64,000 nucleotides of DNA from JAKACA01 sp049510975 (GCA_049510975.1 JBEKYM010000029.1:1-64000); one strand, 5' to 3'. Numbered from the stretch's first letter, positions 42,568 through 51,394 are shown. A program made the numbers and translations. Notes: a model not told the origin generated them from the sequence alone.

Positions 42568-44634
42568 TTACTCGTCGGGGTGTGCCGCCTTCACGATCCT
42601 GTCGACGAGCTGCGCAGGCACGACCTCGTACCGGTCGTGACGGAGCGAGAACCGCCCGCGCCCGCCCGTGAGGGACCGCAGGTCGGTGGCGTACCGCATC
42701 ACCTCGGACGTCGGCACCTGAGCGATCACCACTTGCTCGTCCCCGGTGCCCGTCTCGGTACCGAGGACCCGGCCGCGGCGAGAGTTGAGGTCTCCGAGCA
42801 CGTCCCCCTGGGCACTCGCCGGCACGGTGATCTCGAGGCGTGAGATCGGTTCGAGCAGGACCGGCCCGGCGGCGGCGAGCGCTTCTCGAAACCCGATCGA
42901 GCCCGCCATCTTGAAGCTCATCTCGGACGAGTCGACGGAGTGGTACTTGCCGTCGTACACCGTCACCTTGACGTCGACGACCGGAAAGCCGAGAGCTCCG
43001 CCCGTCGCCATGGCCTCCTGCACCCCTTTCTCCACGGCCGGGATGAACTGGCGAGGGATGGCACCGCCGACGATGGCGTCGGCGAACTCGAAGCCCATGC
43101 CGCGCTCGAGCGGCTCCACCTTCAAGTTGGCCACGCCGAACTGTCCGTGGCCGCCGGTCTGCTTCTTGTACTTGCCTTCGGCGTCCGCCGACTTCGAGAT
43201 CGTCTCCCGATACGGGACCTTGACGGGCTCGGTCTCGACGTCGACGCCGAATTTCCGATGCAGCTTCTCGCAGACGATCTGCAGGTGGGTATCGCCCATG
43301 CCCGACAGGATCGTCTGGTGCGTCTCGTCGTCCCGGCGTACGGCGAGTGTCATGTCCTCCTCCTGCAGGCGATGCAGGGCCGTCATGAGCTTGTCCTCGT
43401 CGCCCTTGGCCTTGGGGTGAACCGCGATCGACAGCAGCGGCGTCGGCGCCGGGCGAGCCTCGATGACGACCGGGCTCCCTTTCGGCGCGAGCGTGTCGCC
43501 GGTTCGGGCGTCGGTCAGCTTCGGCACGGCGATGATGTCACCGGCCTGAGCCTCGCTGATGGGAGCGGCTTCCTTTCCCCGCAGCAGCTGTAAGGCGTGC
43601 AAGCGCTCCTCGCCGTGAGTGCGGGAGTTGACGAGTGTGGCGTCGGGCCGGATCGTGCCGGAGAGCACGTGGATGAGGGAGATCTTGCCGACGTACGGGT
43701 CGGCGATGGTCTTGAAGACCCGGGCGAGCGGCTGGCCGTTCGGATCGACGGCAACTTCGGTGGACTTGTCGCCAGCGCGGACCGCCACCGGGTGCCGCTC
43801 GAGCGGGCTGGGCCCGATCTCGCAGATGAGCTCGGCGAGGCGGTCGATGGCGATGGCCTTGGTGGCCGAGCCGCACACGACCGGGAACACCGTGCCGGAG
43901 GCGACGCCGTGGGCAAGGGTGGCCTCGAGCTCCTTCGTCGAGGGCGTTTCGCCCTCGAGGTACCGCTCCATCAGATCGTCGTCGGCAACGACGATGCCCT
44001 CCACGAGGGCGTCGCGCACGCGGTGTTCGATCTCGGACATGTCCTCGGGGATCTCCCCGGTGACGGGCGAGCCGGTGTCGTAGGTGATGGCGGTGTCGGT
44101 CAGCAGGTCTGCCACTCCGCGAAAGGCGGCCTCGTGCCCGATGGGCAGTTCGAGCGGGGCCACACCGGCGCCGAAGCGATCCCGCAGCTGGTCGAGCGTG
44201 CGTTCGAAGTCGGCACGCTCGCGGTCGAGCTTGTTCACGTAGATGAGCCGGGGCAAGCCGAGCTCGGCCGCGATCCGCCAGGCGGTCTCGGTGTTGACCT
44301 CCACGCCTTCGACGGCGCTCACGACCACGACGGCGAGGTCGGCGACCGACAGGGCGGCCTCCACCTCGGCGACGAAGTCGGCGTAGCCCGGCGTGTCGAT
44401 CACGTTGATGCGAAAGTCGCCCACCGGCGTCGGAGCCATGGCGAGGGACACCGAGATGTGGCGCTTGACCTCTTCAGGCTCGAAATCCGACACGGTGGTG
44501 CCGTCTTCCACGCGGCCGGCGCGATTGAGGGCACCAGAGCACACGAGCAGGGCTTCGGCGAGCGTTGTCTTGCCCGAACCGCCGTGACCGACGAGCGCGA
44601 CATTCCGGATCTTCGAAGACGGCACGTTGGCCAC
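42568..44634 (-). CDS. Elongation factor G-like GTPase (EF-G paralogue)
   Basis: 688 residues with the five EF-G domains. G1 is GHGGSGKT (16-23), then DTPGYADF and NKLD. Switch I differs from canonical EF-G: where EF-G has RGITI this reads RHISV, so the invariant Thr is Ser, as happens in divergent EF-G-2 types. It also lacks ribosomal str-operon neighbours. Such paralogues may act in ribosome recycling or stress, or be poorly active. GTG 44634 is preferred because AGGAGG sits 7 nt upstream; the GTG at 44652 lies before it. It is inserted in reverse orientation within the thrS-pgsA block. Confidence 0.92.
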   Translation of the reverse strand: MANVPSSKIRNVALVGHGGSGKTTLAEALLVCSGALNRAGRVEDGTTVSDFEPEEVKRHISVSLAMAPTPVGDFRINVIDTPGYADFVAEVEAALSVADLAVVVVSAVEGVEVNTETAWRIAAELGLPRLIYVNKLDRERADFERTLDQLRDRFGAGVAPLELPIGHEAAFRGVADLLTDTAITYDTGSPVTGEIPEDMSEIEHRVRDALVEGIVVADDDLMERYLEGETPSTKELEATLAHGVASGTVFPVVCGSATKAIAIDRLAELICEIGPSPLERHPVAVRAGDKSTEVAVDPNGQPLARVFKTIADPYVGKISLIHVLSGTIRPDATLVNSRTHGEERLHALQLLRGKEAAPISEAQAGDIIAVPKLTDARTGDTLAPKGSPVVIEARPAPTPLLSIAVHPKAKGDEDKLMTALHRLQEEDMTLAVRRDDETHQTILSGMGDTHLQIVCEKLHRKFGVDVETEPVKVPYRETISKSADAEGKYKKQTGGHGQFGVANLKVEPLERGMGFEFADAIVGGAIPRQFIPAVEKGVQEAMATGGALGFPVVDVKVTVYDGKYHSVDSSEMSFKMAGSIGFREALAAAGPVLLEPISRLEITVPASAQGDVLGDLNSRRGRVLGTETGTGDEQVVIAQVPTSEVMRYATDLRSLTGGRGRFSLRHDRYEVVPAQLVDRIVKAAHPDE

Positions 44635-44872
44635 CGGACACCTCCTCGACACGTCCCGTGTTCGGACCCCCTGCGGGAACGACCGGGTCGCTCGGCTGCC
44701 GAGCCTACTTGCGGCGGCTGTGCTCGGGAGAGGGCGGAGGCGCCGGGCTCCACGTCTTCGACCTGCAAATCGAGGTCACTCGAGTGGCATTTGGTAACAT
44801 CACGTGCATGGCTGGTGTTGCAGGCAGCGATGACGAACAGGGTTTGGCCAGCCCGACGACGTTAGGAACCCC

Positions 44873-45937
44873 ATGATCGACGGCCGCCGCGGCCGCCCGG
44901 ATGCTCCCTCCGACGAGGACGAGCACGAGCTCCCTGAAGCCACTGACTCGGACGAGCAGGGCGACCTTCTGCAGGTGACGCCACCCGGGCCCGATGCAGA
45001 GACGCCGGTGAGCGGTGCGGATCATCCTGGCGCCGGGTCTGGATTCCTGCGGACCTTGAAAGCGATCGGCCCGCGCCTGCACGCCATGGGCGTGAAAGCG
45101 GACCATGTCACGGTTCTCGGGATGCTGCTGGCCGGTGTGACGGGGGTCACGATCGGCCTCGGCTACCTGTACGTCGCCATCGTGTTGCTCACCGTCGGCG
45201 GGCTCATGGACACCCTCGACGGTGCCGTGGCCAAGGCGGCCGGAACGACATCCAAGCGAGGGGCCTTCTTCGACTCGGTCTCCGACAGGGTGGCCGACAT
45301 GTTCATCTTCGGTGGCCTCGCCTGGTACTTCGCCGCCGGGCCGGGGCACGACCCGAAGATGGTGCTGATCCCATTCGCCATCCTGGGTGTCAGCAACACC
45401 ATCTCCTACGAGCGTGCCAAGGCGGAGTCCCTCGGTTACAACGCCAAGGGCGGGTTGATGGAGCGCGCCGAGCGCCTCATCGGGCTCGGCGTCTGCCTGC
45501 TGCTGCACGTCATCCTCGTACCGCTGCTCGCCGTCCTGCTGGCACTGTGCGTCGTCACCGGGTGGCAGCGCTTCTTCAAGGTCTGGCGCCAGGCGAGCGC
45601 GCCTGCCGAGGCAGAGGCAGGACTGGCCGGAGCCTCCGGGCTGACGGCAACGCTGCGTCCGAGGCGCCCGCCCCGGGTCGAGTCGCGCTGGCGTGCCTGG
45701 CGCGATGCCAGCACCGCTCCCGAGCGCCGCCGGCGACGCGTCACCGTCGCGAGCCGGGCTCGCTCGCGCCGCCGCGACGAACCGCTCTCCATCCGTCTTC
45801 GCCAGGCCTTCCAGCCGGAGCGTTCCGGCACGAGGCCGGCCACCCGCACGGCCACTCGCGCCGGGCGGGCGCGGGCGGAGCGGCGCCGTCAAGGCGCCGA
45901 GTCGTCGTTCCGGCGCCGTCTCGGTTCCGGCCGCTGA
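44873..45937 (+). CDS. pgsA: CDP-alcohol phosphatidyltransferase (phosphatidylinositol phosphate synthase type)
   Basis: 354 residues: an acidic N-terminal extension (~55 residues), five or six membrane helices (~75-235) and a ~115-residue Arg-rich cytosolic tail. The CDP-alcohol motif has Asp113, Asp116-Gly117, Ala120, Gly130, Asp134 and Asp138 in correct spacing, but the Arg of the DGxxAR element is Lys121. Position before patA and near thrS/HIT identifies it as the actinobacterial enzyme joining CDP-diacylglycerol to inositol phosphate, first step of PI and PIM synthesis. The long basic tail is unusual. Confidence 0.88.
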   Translation: MIDGRRGRPDAPSDEDEHELPEATDSDEQGDLLQVTPPGPDAETPVSGADHPGAGSGFLRTLKAIGPRLHAMGVKADHVTVLGMLLAGVTGVTIGLGYLYVAIVLLTVGGLMDTLDGAVAKAAGTTSKRGAFFDSVSDRVADMFIFGGLAWYFAAGPGHDPKMVLIPFAILGVSNTISYERAKAESLGYNAKGGLMERAERLIGLGVCLLLHVILVPLLAVLLALCVVTGWQRFFKVWRQASAPAEAEAGLAGASGLTATLRPRRPPRVESRWRAWRDASTAPERRRRRVTVASRARSRRRDEPLSIRLRQAFQPERSGTRPATRTATRAGRARAERRRQGAESSFRRRLGSGR

Positions 45938-45957
45938 CCGCTTCCCCTCGCCGATAG

Positions 45958-46884
45958 GTGACGGGACCTCGCGACGCCGCCGCCAAGCGGTGGCTGGGTC
46001 ATAGCACCGCCTACTGGACCTACCGCGGCATCTCGGCCGCCCTGCAGGGCGTACCGACGCCGTTGATCGGTGGCTTGGCGACCGTATCCGGCCTCACGAT
46101 GGCTGAGGTCTGGCGGAAGAAACGCCCCATCGTGCGCGCCAACCTCCGTCGGGTCGTCGGTCCGGAGATGTCCGAGGCGGATCTCGAGCGGCTCGTCGTC
46201 GAGTCGTTCGACTCCTACGCCCAGTACTGGGTCGAGAGTGCGCGACTGATCTCGATGACGCCGGCGGAGGTGTTCCGGCGGTTCTCGATCGAGGGTTTCG
46301 CGCGGGTGGAGGAAGAGTCGGCCAAGCATCGCGGCATCATCCTCGCCCTGCCGCATCTCGGCTTCTGGGACCTCGGGGGCCTGTGGTTGACGTTGAAGGG
46401 CTACCCGATGACCACCGTTGCCGAGCCGCTCGATCCGCCCGATCTCTTCGAGTGGTTCCGGGCCCAACGCGAAGCCCTCGGCATGACGATCCACCCGCTC
46501 GGATCGGACACTCCGGGGCGGTTGTCGAGCGCGCTGAGAGCCGGCCGTCTCGTGGGTCTCGTCGCCGACCGGGATCTCGTCGGCAACGGTGTCGAGGTGG
46601 AGTTCTTCGGTGAGATGACGACGCTGCCCGCCGGCCCCGCCGTGCTGGCGCTTCGAACCGGAGCACCGTTGTTCCCGTCCATCGTGTACCAGCGGCCGCA
46701 CGGCAAAGGTCACGGGGTCATCCTGCCGCCGCTCGAGATCGAGCGCTCCGGCAGCTTGCGGGCCGATGTGACCCGAGTCACCCGGATGCTGGCGGCGACG
46801 TTCGAGGACCTCATCCGCGAGGCGCCGGCGCAGTGGCACGTCTTCCAGCCGAACTGGCCATCCGACAAGGAACGCTACGGCTGA
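45958..46884 (+). CDS. Lysophospholipid/PIM acyltransferase (PatA-like)
   Basis: 308 residues of the HtrB/PatA acyltransferase family. The catalytic HxxxxD motif is His133-Asp138 in HLGFWD, followed by the acceptor-site elements FRAQREALGM, ADRDLVGNGV and PAGPAVLALRTGAP. In mycobacteria PatA palmitoylates phosphatidylinositol mannoside at the cytosolic membrane face and is encoded between pgsA and pimA; here it directly follows pgsA (20 bp) but pimA is 7 kb further on. GTG 45958 is the start. A terminator-like hairpin follows. Confidence 0.9.
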   Translation: MTGPRDAAAKRWLGHSTAYWTYRGISAALQGVPTPLIGGLATVSGLTMAEVWRKKRPIVRANLRRVVGPEMSEADLERLVVESFDSYAQYWVESARLISMTPAEVFRRFSIEGFARVEEESAKHRGIILALPHLGFWDLGGLWLTLKGYPMTTVAEPLDPPDLFEWFRAQREALGMTIHPLGSDTPGRLSSALRAGRLVGLVADRDLVGNGVEVEFFGEMTTLPAGPAVLALRTGAPLFPSIVYQRPHGKGHGVILPPLEIERSGSLRADVTRVTRMLAATFEDLIREAPAQWHVFQPNWPSDKERYG

Positions 46885-46928
46885 GCCGATATCCCGAGAT
46901 CGCGGCGGCTGCCGCGGTGGCGTCGGCG

Positions 46929-46950
46929 GGTGCGTCGCACCATTGTTCTT
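46929..46950 (+). terminator. Terminator after the pgsA-patA genes
   Basis: ggtgc-gtc-gcacc is a 5-bp stem with a 3-nt loop followed directly by ATTGTTCTT, one of the few T-rich tails in the window. It ends 66 nt after the acyltransferase stop. The remaining gap to 47090 holds nothing I recognise. Confidence 0.5.
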
Positions 46951-47090
46951 GCAGTCGCCGCACTTTCGGGTCATTCGGCTCTATTGGCGTGCCGCCGATC
47001 CGTCGAATCACTCATCACCAAGACTGGTGGACAGTGCACCGCGGGAGCTCGTGGTAGGAGGCGACCGCGCCGGCCGAGACGTGGTGGCAG

Positions 47091-47651
47091 ATGAACAGGA
47101 GTTCGCGTAGAACCGGGAGGACTCGGAGCAGCGGGGTGGAGCACGGCGACGATGGATTCAGCCTCGTCGAGGTGCTCGTGGCGATCACGTTGCTCACCCT
47201 CGTCCTGCTCGGGACGCTTCGCGGGGTCATCATCTCGATGTCTGCCGCATCTGTGGCAAAGGAGCGCGCCGTGGCAAGCGGGCTGATTTCCGGAGACGTG
47301 GCACAGGTCGTCGGGCTTTCGTTCGCCAGCTTGCAAGCCGGCCTCAACCCGACAGCGGACTCGCTCGGGAACGACCCTCGCATCAGCACGGTCGTCACCG
47401 GCGGCGTGACGAGCTATGTGTTCTCGTTGAACGGGGCCACGATCCCGGCCGTCAACACGGCAACGGCGTTGAGCCCCCTCGTGCCCCATACCCAAACCGT
47501 GACCATCGGCATCCCATACCGCGTGGCCACCTATCCCACCGTGAGCCCGGCGGCGCCGGGAATCGTGACGGTGACGGTCGTCGTGAGCTGGCGCTCCCCA
47601 GCCGGCGGGACGCTGACATCGGTCGGCGAGATCGAGCTGGCAGCACCGTGA
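47091..47651 (+). CDS. Type IV pilin-like (pseudopilin, PilV/GspI-like) protein
   Basis: 186 residues. A short basic leader precedes the prepilin motif Gly22-Phe23-Ser-Leu-Val-Glu27, with Glu at position +5 of the mature protein, and then the hydrophobic helix VEVLVAITLLTLVLLGTL. The C-terminal domain is beta-rich and Thr/Val-rich. A prepilin peptidase, not encoded here, would cut after Gly22. Minor pilins of this type prime type IV pilus or type II secretion fibres. ATG 47091 is used; GTG 47139 would give a shorter leader. Coupled to the next gene. Confidence 0.85.
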   Translation: MNRSSRRTGRTRSSGVEHGDDGFSLVEVLVAITLLTLVLLGTLRGVIISMSAASVAKERAVASGLISGDVAQVVGLSFASLQAGLNPTADSLGNDPRISTVVTGGVTSYVFSLNGATIPAVNTATALSPLVPHTQTVTIGIPYRVATYPTVSPAAPGIVTVTVVVSWRSPAGGTLTSVGEIELAAP

Positions 47652-48304
47652 GACGACCGACGCCGGGAGATGAGACGACGCCAGGCAGGCTGGCGCGCAC
47701 GGGCCGGAACGACGCCGGCATCAGCCTCGTCGAAGTGCTCGTCACCATGGTCATCACCCTCATCGTGGTTGCCCTGCTGCCCCCGATCCTCGAGACCGTA
47801 TCGGGGTCCACGTCGACCTCCGAGGCGATCTCGTCGGCAACGGCGCACGCCAGACTTGCCACGGACAACCTCGTCAGCCAGGTTGGTTCCGCCGTTCAGA
47901 TCTGCCTCCCGACGACGCTGACGTCGACCGGCCCGACCGTCGCGGCCGGCTTTGCCGTGCGAGTGGAGAGCCTCGCCTTCGGCACGACTGAATGGGATCA
48001 GTGGATGCTCAACACGACGACCCACCAGCTCGAGGAGCAGAGATGGCTGGCGACCTGGACGACAGCGAGTCCGGTCCCCTCCTGGGTTGTCATCGCCGAG
48101 CCCGTCGTGAACACGACGGTGGTGCCGTTCTCCTTGCCGACGACGGCCACTGGCTCACCCCAGATCCTCGGCGTAGTGCTCTCGATGACGGGCGGGCAGA
48201 AGCACACGCTGCAGACGGTCCTCGTCCAGACGACGATCGCCGCCCTGGACACGCCGTACGCCCCCGGGCAGCCAACCCAACCATGCGCCACAACAGAGGA
48301 CTGA
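47648..48304 (+). CDS. Type IV pilin-like (pseudopilin, PilW/GspJ-like) protein
   Basis: 218 residues. The prepilin cleavage site is Gly24-Ile25 with Glu29 at +5, followed by a hydrophobic segment (VLVTMVITLIVVALLPPI) and a ~160-residue beta-rich globular domain with one Cys pair (~85 and ~213). GTG 47648 overlaps the previous stop (GTGA), so the two pseudopilins are made together and probably meet in one fibre tip. The 2-bp gap to the third gene completes a three-gene set. Confidence 0.83.
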   Translation: MRRPTPGDETTPGRLARTGRNDAGISLVEVLVTMVITLIVVALLPPILETVSGSTSTSEAISSATAHARLATDNLVSQVGSAVQICLPTTLTSTGPTVAAGFAVRVESLAFGTTEWDQWMLNTTTHQLEEQRWLATWTTASPVPSWVVIAEPVVNTTVVPFSLPTTATGSPQILGVVLSMTGGQKHTLQTVLVQTTIAALDTPYAPGQPTQPCATTED

Positions 48305-48306
48305 CG

Positions 48307-49884
48307 ATGCTGAACCAACGGCGGGTGTTGCTTCGCGACGACAGCGGCCAGGCCCTGGTCATCGTCCTCGTGGTCTCGCTCCTGTGTCTGGGGGCCGTCT
48401 CGATCGCGCTCACGAGCGCGATCGGCAGTCTCAGCCTGTCGACGCGCTACGGCAACTCCTCGCAATCTCTCCTGGCCTCCCGCAGCGGGCTCGATTCCGA
48501 GCTGGCGGCCATCCGCAACACCGCCAGCGTGGCCGGCCTCCCGTGTGCGAACACCGGGAGCCTGTCCGTCGTCGGGGCGACCTCGGCCTTCTCGGTCACC
48601 GTGCAGTACTTCGCCGGCGGCGCGAGCATCACGTGCTCGGGCGCCGGATCGACGCTCGGTGGAACGACACCGCCCACCACAGCCACGCTCGTCTCCACGG
48701 GAACGGCGCCGGGATCGTCGCAGGCGGTCACGATGCAGGAGACGCTTTCCATCGCCACGGCCTCGGCAGTGTCGCAGGCGCTCAGCTACGCCATCTTCAC
48801 CTCCTCGACGCTGAATCTCGAGAATGCCGCCACCATCAACAAGACCGGAGCCAGCGGACCGAGCCCGGCCCTCTACACGGGCCAAGCGCTCAACTGCGCC
48901 GACGGCACGGCCACACAGGGAAGCGTGACGTCCTACGGCCCCGCCTCGATCAGCGCCAATTGCTCGTTCGCGGGCAATGTCGTCTCGGCGGGAACGGTGA
49001 CGATGGGCAACAGCGCCAATGTGGGTGGCAACGTCACGGCCTACGGCGGCGGCATCGCCATGACCGGCAATGTCTCGATCGGCGGGAACGCAACGGCCAC
49101 AGCCGGCGGCATCAGCCTCGCCGGATCGAGCAGCATCGCGGGCAGCGCCGATGGCTCGAGCACGATCACCACCGCCGGGTCCTCGACGATCGCTGGCAAG
49201 ACGACACCGTTCGACGGCGCCCTCGCGAGTCAGGTCATGCCGGCGGCCATTACCTTCCCGCCCCTCAACCCCACCGTGGCGAGCTGGCAGGCGACCGGAT
49301 GGACGGTCGTGCAGGTGCCATCGGGGACCTATCCGACCTGCGCGAGCTACTTCCAGAACCAGAGCTCGGGAGCGACCGACCCCTTCATGAGCCAGCTCAT
49401 GTCGGCTGTCGGCAAGATCGTGATCGATGCACCCACATGCGCCGTCGATTATTCGAGCGCCCACTCGTTCTACGTCGACGCCGACACGATCCTCGAAGTG
49501 CAGTCGCTCACCTTGCAGAACTCGAACGCCTTCTGCGCCGAGGCCTCTGCGGGCTCGATGACGTGCTCGAGCTCGACGAGCCGGGTGCACTCGCTCTCGA
49601 TCCTTGCCAGCCCGGCCGAGGCGTGCACGTCGAATTTGCAAGTGAACTTTGCCGACTACTTCAGCTTCGCCAACAACCTCAGCACCTTCGTCTACACGCC
49701 CGGGCAGGTCAGTTTCGCCAACGCGCCGTACATCAACGGCCAGGTCCTGGCTTGCGGCGGCTTCATCGGAGCCAACTCCTTCACCATGACCTTCGACCCG
49801 ACCGCCTCAGGTGAGCTCGCCTGGACGGGGGCAGTGCAAGGCATCACTGTCACGGTGCTCAGCAAGCTCGTGCTGAGGGGCTGA
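48307..49884 (+). CDS. PilX-like surface protein with beta-helical Gly/Ser/Thr repeats
   Basis: 525 residues. The N-terminus (DDSGQALVIVLVVSLLCLGAVSIAL) is a PilX/TadE-like membrane anchor with no typical Glu5. From ~200 to ~310 there are short strand repeats (NVVSAGTVTMGNSANVGGN and similar) like the beta-helix of bactofilin or polymer-forming proteins. A ~200-residue C-terminal domain with six or more Cys follows. It is translationally linked to the two pseudopilins and likely assembles with them at the surface. GAGG lies 7 nt before ATG 48307. No other pilus genes are in the window. Confidence 0.75.
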   Translation: MLNQRRVLLRDDSGQALVIVLVVSLLCLGAVSIALTSAIGSLSLSTRYGNSSQSLLASRSGLDSELAAIRNTASVAGLPCANTGSLSVVGATSAFSVTVQYFAGGASITCSGAGSTLGGTTPPTTATLVSTGTAPGSSQAVTMQETLSIATASAVSQALSYAIFTSSTLNLENAATINKTGASGPSPALYTGQALNCADGTATQGSVTSYGPASISANCSFAGNVVSAGTVTMGNSANVGGNVTAYGGGIAMTGNVSIGGNATATAGGISLAGSSSIAGSADGSSTITTAGSSTIAGKTTPFDGALASQVMPAAITFPPLNPTVASWQATGWTVVQVPSGTYPTCASYFQNQSSGATDPFMSQLMSAVGKIVIDAPTCAVDYSSAHSFYVDADTILEVQSLTLQNSNAFCAEASAGSMTCSSSTSRVHSLSILASPAEACTSNLQVNFADYFSFANNLSTFVYTPGQVSFANAPYINGQVLACGGFIGANSFTMTFDPTASGELAWTGAVQGITVTVLSKLVLRG

Positions 49885-49912
49885 TGAGCCCGGTCGGGAA
49901 CTGCTGCAAGTC

Positions 49913-50470
49913 TCAGTTGCCTGTGCCCACCACCGCGACGAGAACTTGAGCGAAATGGGACAAGGGTGGCACGACGAGGTCGACGACCTTGGCGGCATCG
50001 TCCCACCGCCTCACCGCCACCGCATCGGCGAAGAACGACAACCGCTCGAACGCGGCCACCTCTGCGCCCGACATCGGGCCGCCCTGTCGCTCGAGGCTGC
50101 GCAGCGAACCCTCCGAGAGTCGGGCGAGGTACGAAGTGTCGGTGGCGCAGAGGTAACGTTTCGCCCGTACGTGCAGGGCGATCGGCCCCGTCACCGCCGG
50201 CGGGAAGAGCCGAGCGAGGTAGGCGGCACCGACGGCCTCGTGACGGAGATCGGCGGGCCTCGCCGTCGTTGCCTGGCCCGCGTCCAACTCGAGCAGGTGC
50301 CCGATGTCATGCAGGAGGGCGGCCGCTACGAGCTCATCGGGTGCGTCCGCGCCCTCGGCGAGGGCCGCTGTCTGCAGAGCGTGGGCACTTTGACTGATTG
50401 CCTCGTCGTAGTGATCGTCGCCGAAGCGTTCGTAGAGCGAGACGACTTCCGCCATGGTCGTTGCTCTCAT
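49913..50470 (-). CDS. PhnZ/TmpB-like HD-domain diiron oxygenase
   Basis: 185 residues, the size of PhnZ. Matches to PhnZ-type proteins, from memory, run along the whole length: DEAISQSAHALQ (~22-33), LLHDIGH (His54, Asp55, His58), RHEAVGAAYL (His77), HVRAKRYL (His100), SYLARLSEGSLRSLERQGGP and RRWDDAAKVVDLVVP (Asp157/158, Asp164). PhnZ turns 2-amino-1-hydroxyethylphosphonate into glycine and phosphate; TmpB does the same for the trimethylammonio analogue. The usual label HD phosphohydrolase would be misleading. The start overlaps the stop of its 2-oxoglutarate oxygenase partner (ATGA), as expected for a PhnY-PhnZ type pathway. Confidence 0.8.
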   Translation of the reverse strand: MRATTMAEVVSLYERFGDDHYDEAISQSAHALQTAALAEGADAPDELVAAALLHDIGHLLELDAGQATTARPADLRHEAVGAAYLARLFPPAVTGPIALHVRAKRYLCATDTSYLARLSEGSLRSLERQGGPMSGAEVAAFERLSFFADAVAVRRWDDAAKVVDLVVPPLSHFAQVLVAVVGTGN

Positions 50471-51267
50471 GAGACGGGGCGGCCCTGGAAGTCCCCGATG
50501 AGCGAGAGCTGGACGCGGTCGGACGAGGTGCCGGCGGCGGCGAACTCGTCGAGCTTCTGCCGGTAGTACGCCTGGCGGAGGTCACCCTCGCTGGCGGCGT
50601 TGTAGGTGGGGAACAGGGCTCGCCGACGGTGCGGCGAGAGGTTCGGGCCACTGCGATGGGGCGTGCGCGAGTGGAACCACAGCGTTTCTCCGGCTCGCAG
50701 TGGGACGGGCTGCCAGTCCAAGCCCGCCGCCACGGTGGCTGGGACGCATCCGGCGTCGTCGGTGGCAAGCACGTGGGCGTGCATGCCGGACACGACCTCG
50801 AGGCAGCCGTTGTCGACGGTGGCGTCGTCGACGGCGACCATGCACGAGACGTGCGACTCGACGAAGCGATAGGCAGGCGCGTCCTGATGAGGGGCGAAAC
50901 CTGCTCCGCCGCACAGCTTGTAATTGATCTTCTCCTTGTAGAGCACCGCCGGCTCGCCCAGGAGGTCCGAGGCGACAGCGAGCATCTCGCCGTCGGTGAG
51001 CAGGCTACGGAGCGGCTCGTGGAACGGGACGAAGTTCTCCGTTCGGCAAAGGGCGGGACCGCTGTCGGTCAGTTCCCGGTAGTGCAGCCACTCGCCGGCG
51101 TCGTCGGGCCACGCGGCCACCTCGTCCACCCAGGACTGCACATCGGTCACCGTGACCTCGCCGAGCGAGGAGGTGAGCACCCAGCCGAACTCTTGGAAAT
51201 GCTCTCGGAGGTCGTGGATCGGCCGCTGGATGTCCACGACGACGACCCTACCGCCGGGCAGCCGCAT
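50467..51267 (-). CDS. PhnY/TmpA-like Fe(II)/2-oxoglutarate dioxygenase
   Basis: 266 residues from ATG 51267; GTG 51237 is an equally possible start (TAGGG upstream), while the frame to 51342 is too long. It is a PhyH-type double-stranded beta-helix with iron ligands His127, Asp129 (PHQDAPAY) and His204 (TPHRSGPN), and Arg214-216 nearby for 2-oxoglutarate. PhyH proteins are often called phytanoyl-CoA dioxygenases, but next to a PhnZ-like protein the better guess is alpha-hydroxylation of 2-aminoethylphosphonate or a methylated analogue. No transporter or other phosphonate gene is adjacent. Confidence 0.8.
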   Translation of the reverse strand: MRLPGGRVVVVDIQRPIHDLREHFQEFGWVLTSSLGEVTVTDVQSWVDEVAAWPDDAGEWLHYRELTDSGPALCRTENFVPFHEPLRSLLTDGEMLAVASDLLGEPAVLYKEKINYKLCGGAGFAPHQDAPAYRFVESHVSCMVAVDDATVDNGCLEVVSGMHAHVLATDDAGCVPATVAAGLDWQPVPLRAGETLWFHSRTPHRSGPNLSPHRRRALFPTYNAASEGDLRQAYYRQKLDEFAAAGTSSDRVQLSLIGDFQGRPVS

Positions 51268-51372
51268 CGATCCGAGGCAGTGCTGGGCCGCCGGGACAGA
51301 TCGGGTCGTTCGCCTCTGGCGCTTGGTGCGCCTCCGGTGCACCCTGAGTGCGGGCGGGGCGTTCTCTGCCCA

Positions 51373-51394
51373 AGGTCACCAGGCCAGGTCACCA
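51373..51394. repeat. Direct repeat in a divergent promoter region
   Basis: aggtcacca occurs at 51373-51381 and again at 51386-51394, 13 bp apart. It lies between the dioxygenase and DUF2505 starts and could be a regulator site, but no regulator gene is adjacent. Confidence 0.35.

Noticed and set aside
49913..50470. Assignment as generic HD phosphohydrolase
   Set aside because: Length, motif order and the coupled 2-oxoglutarate oxygenase fit PhnZ/TmpB better.
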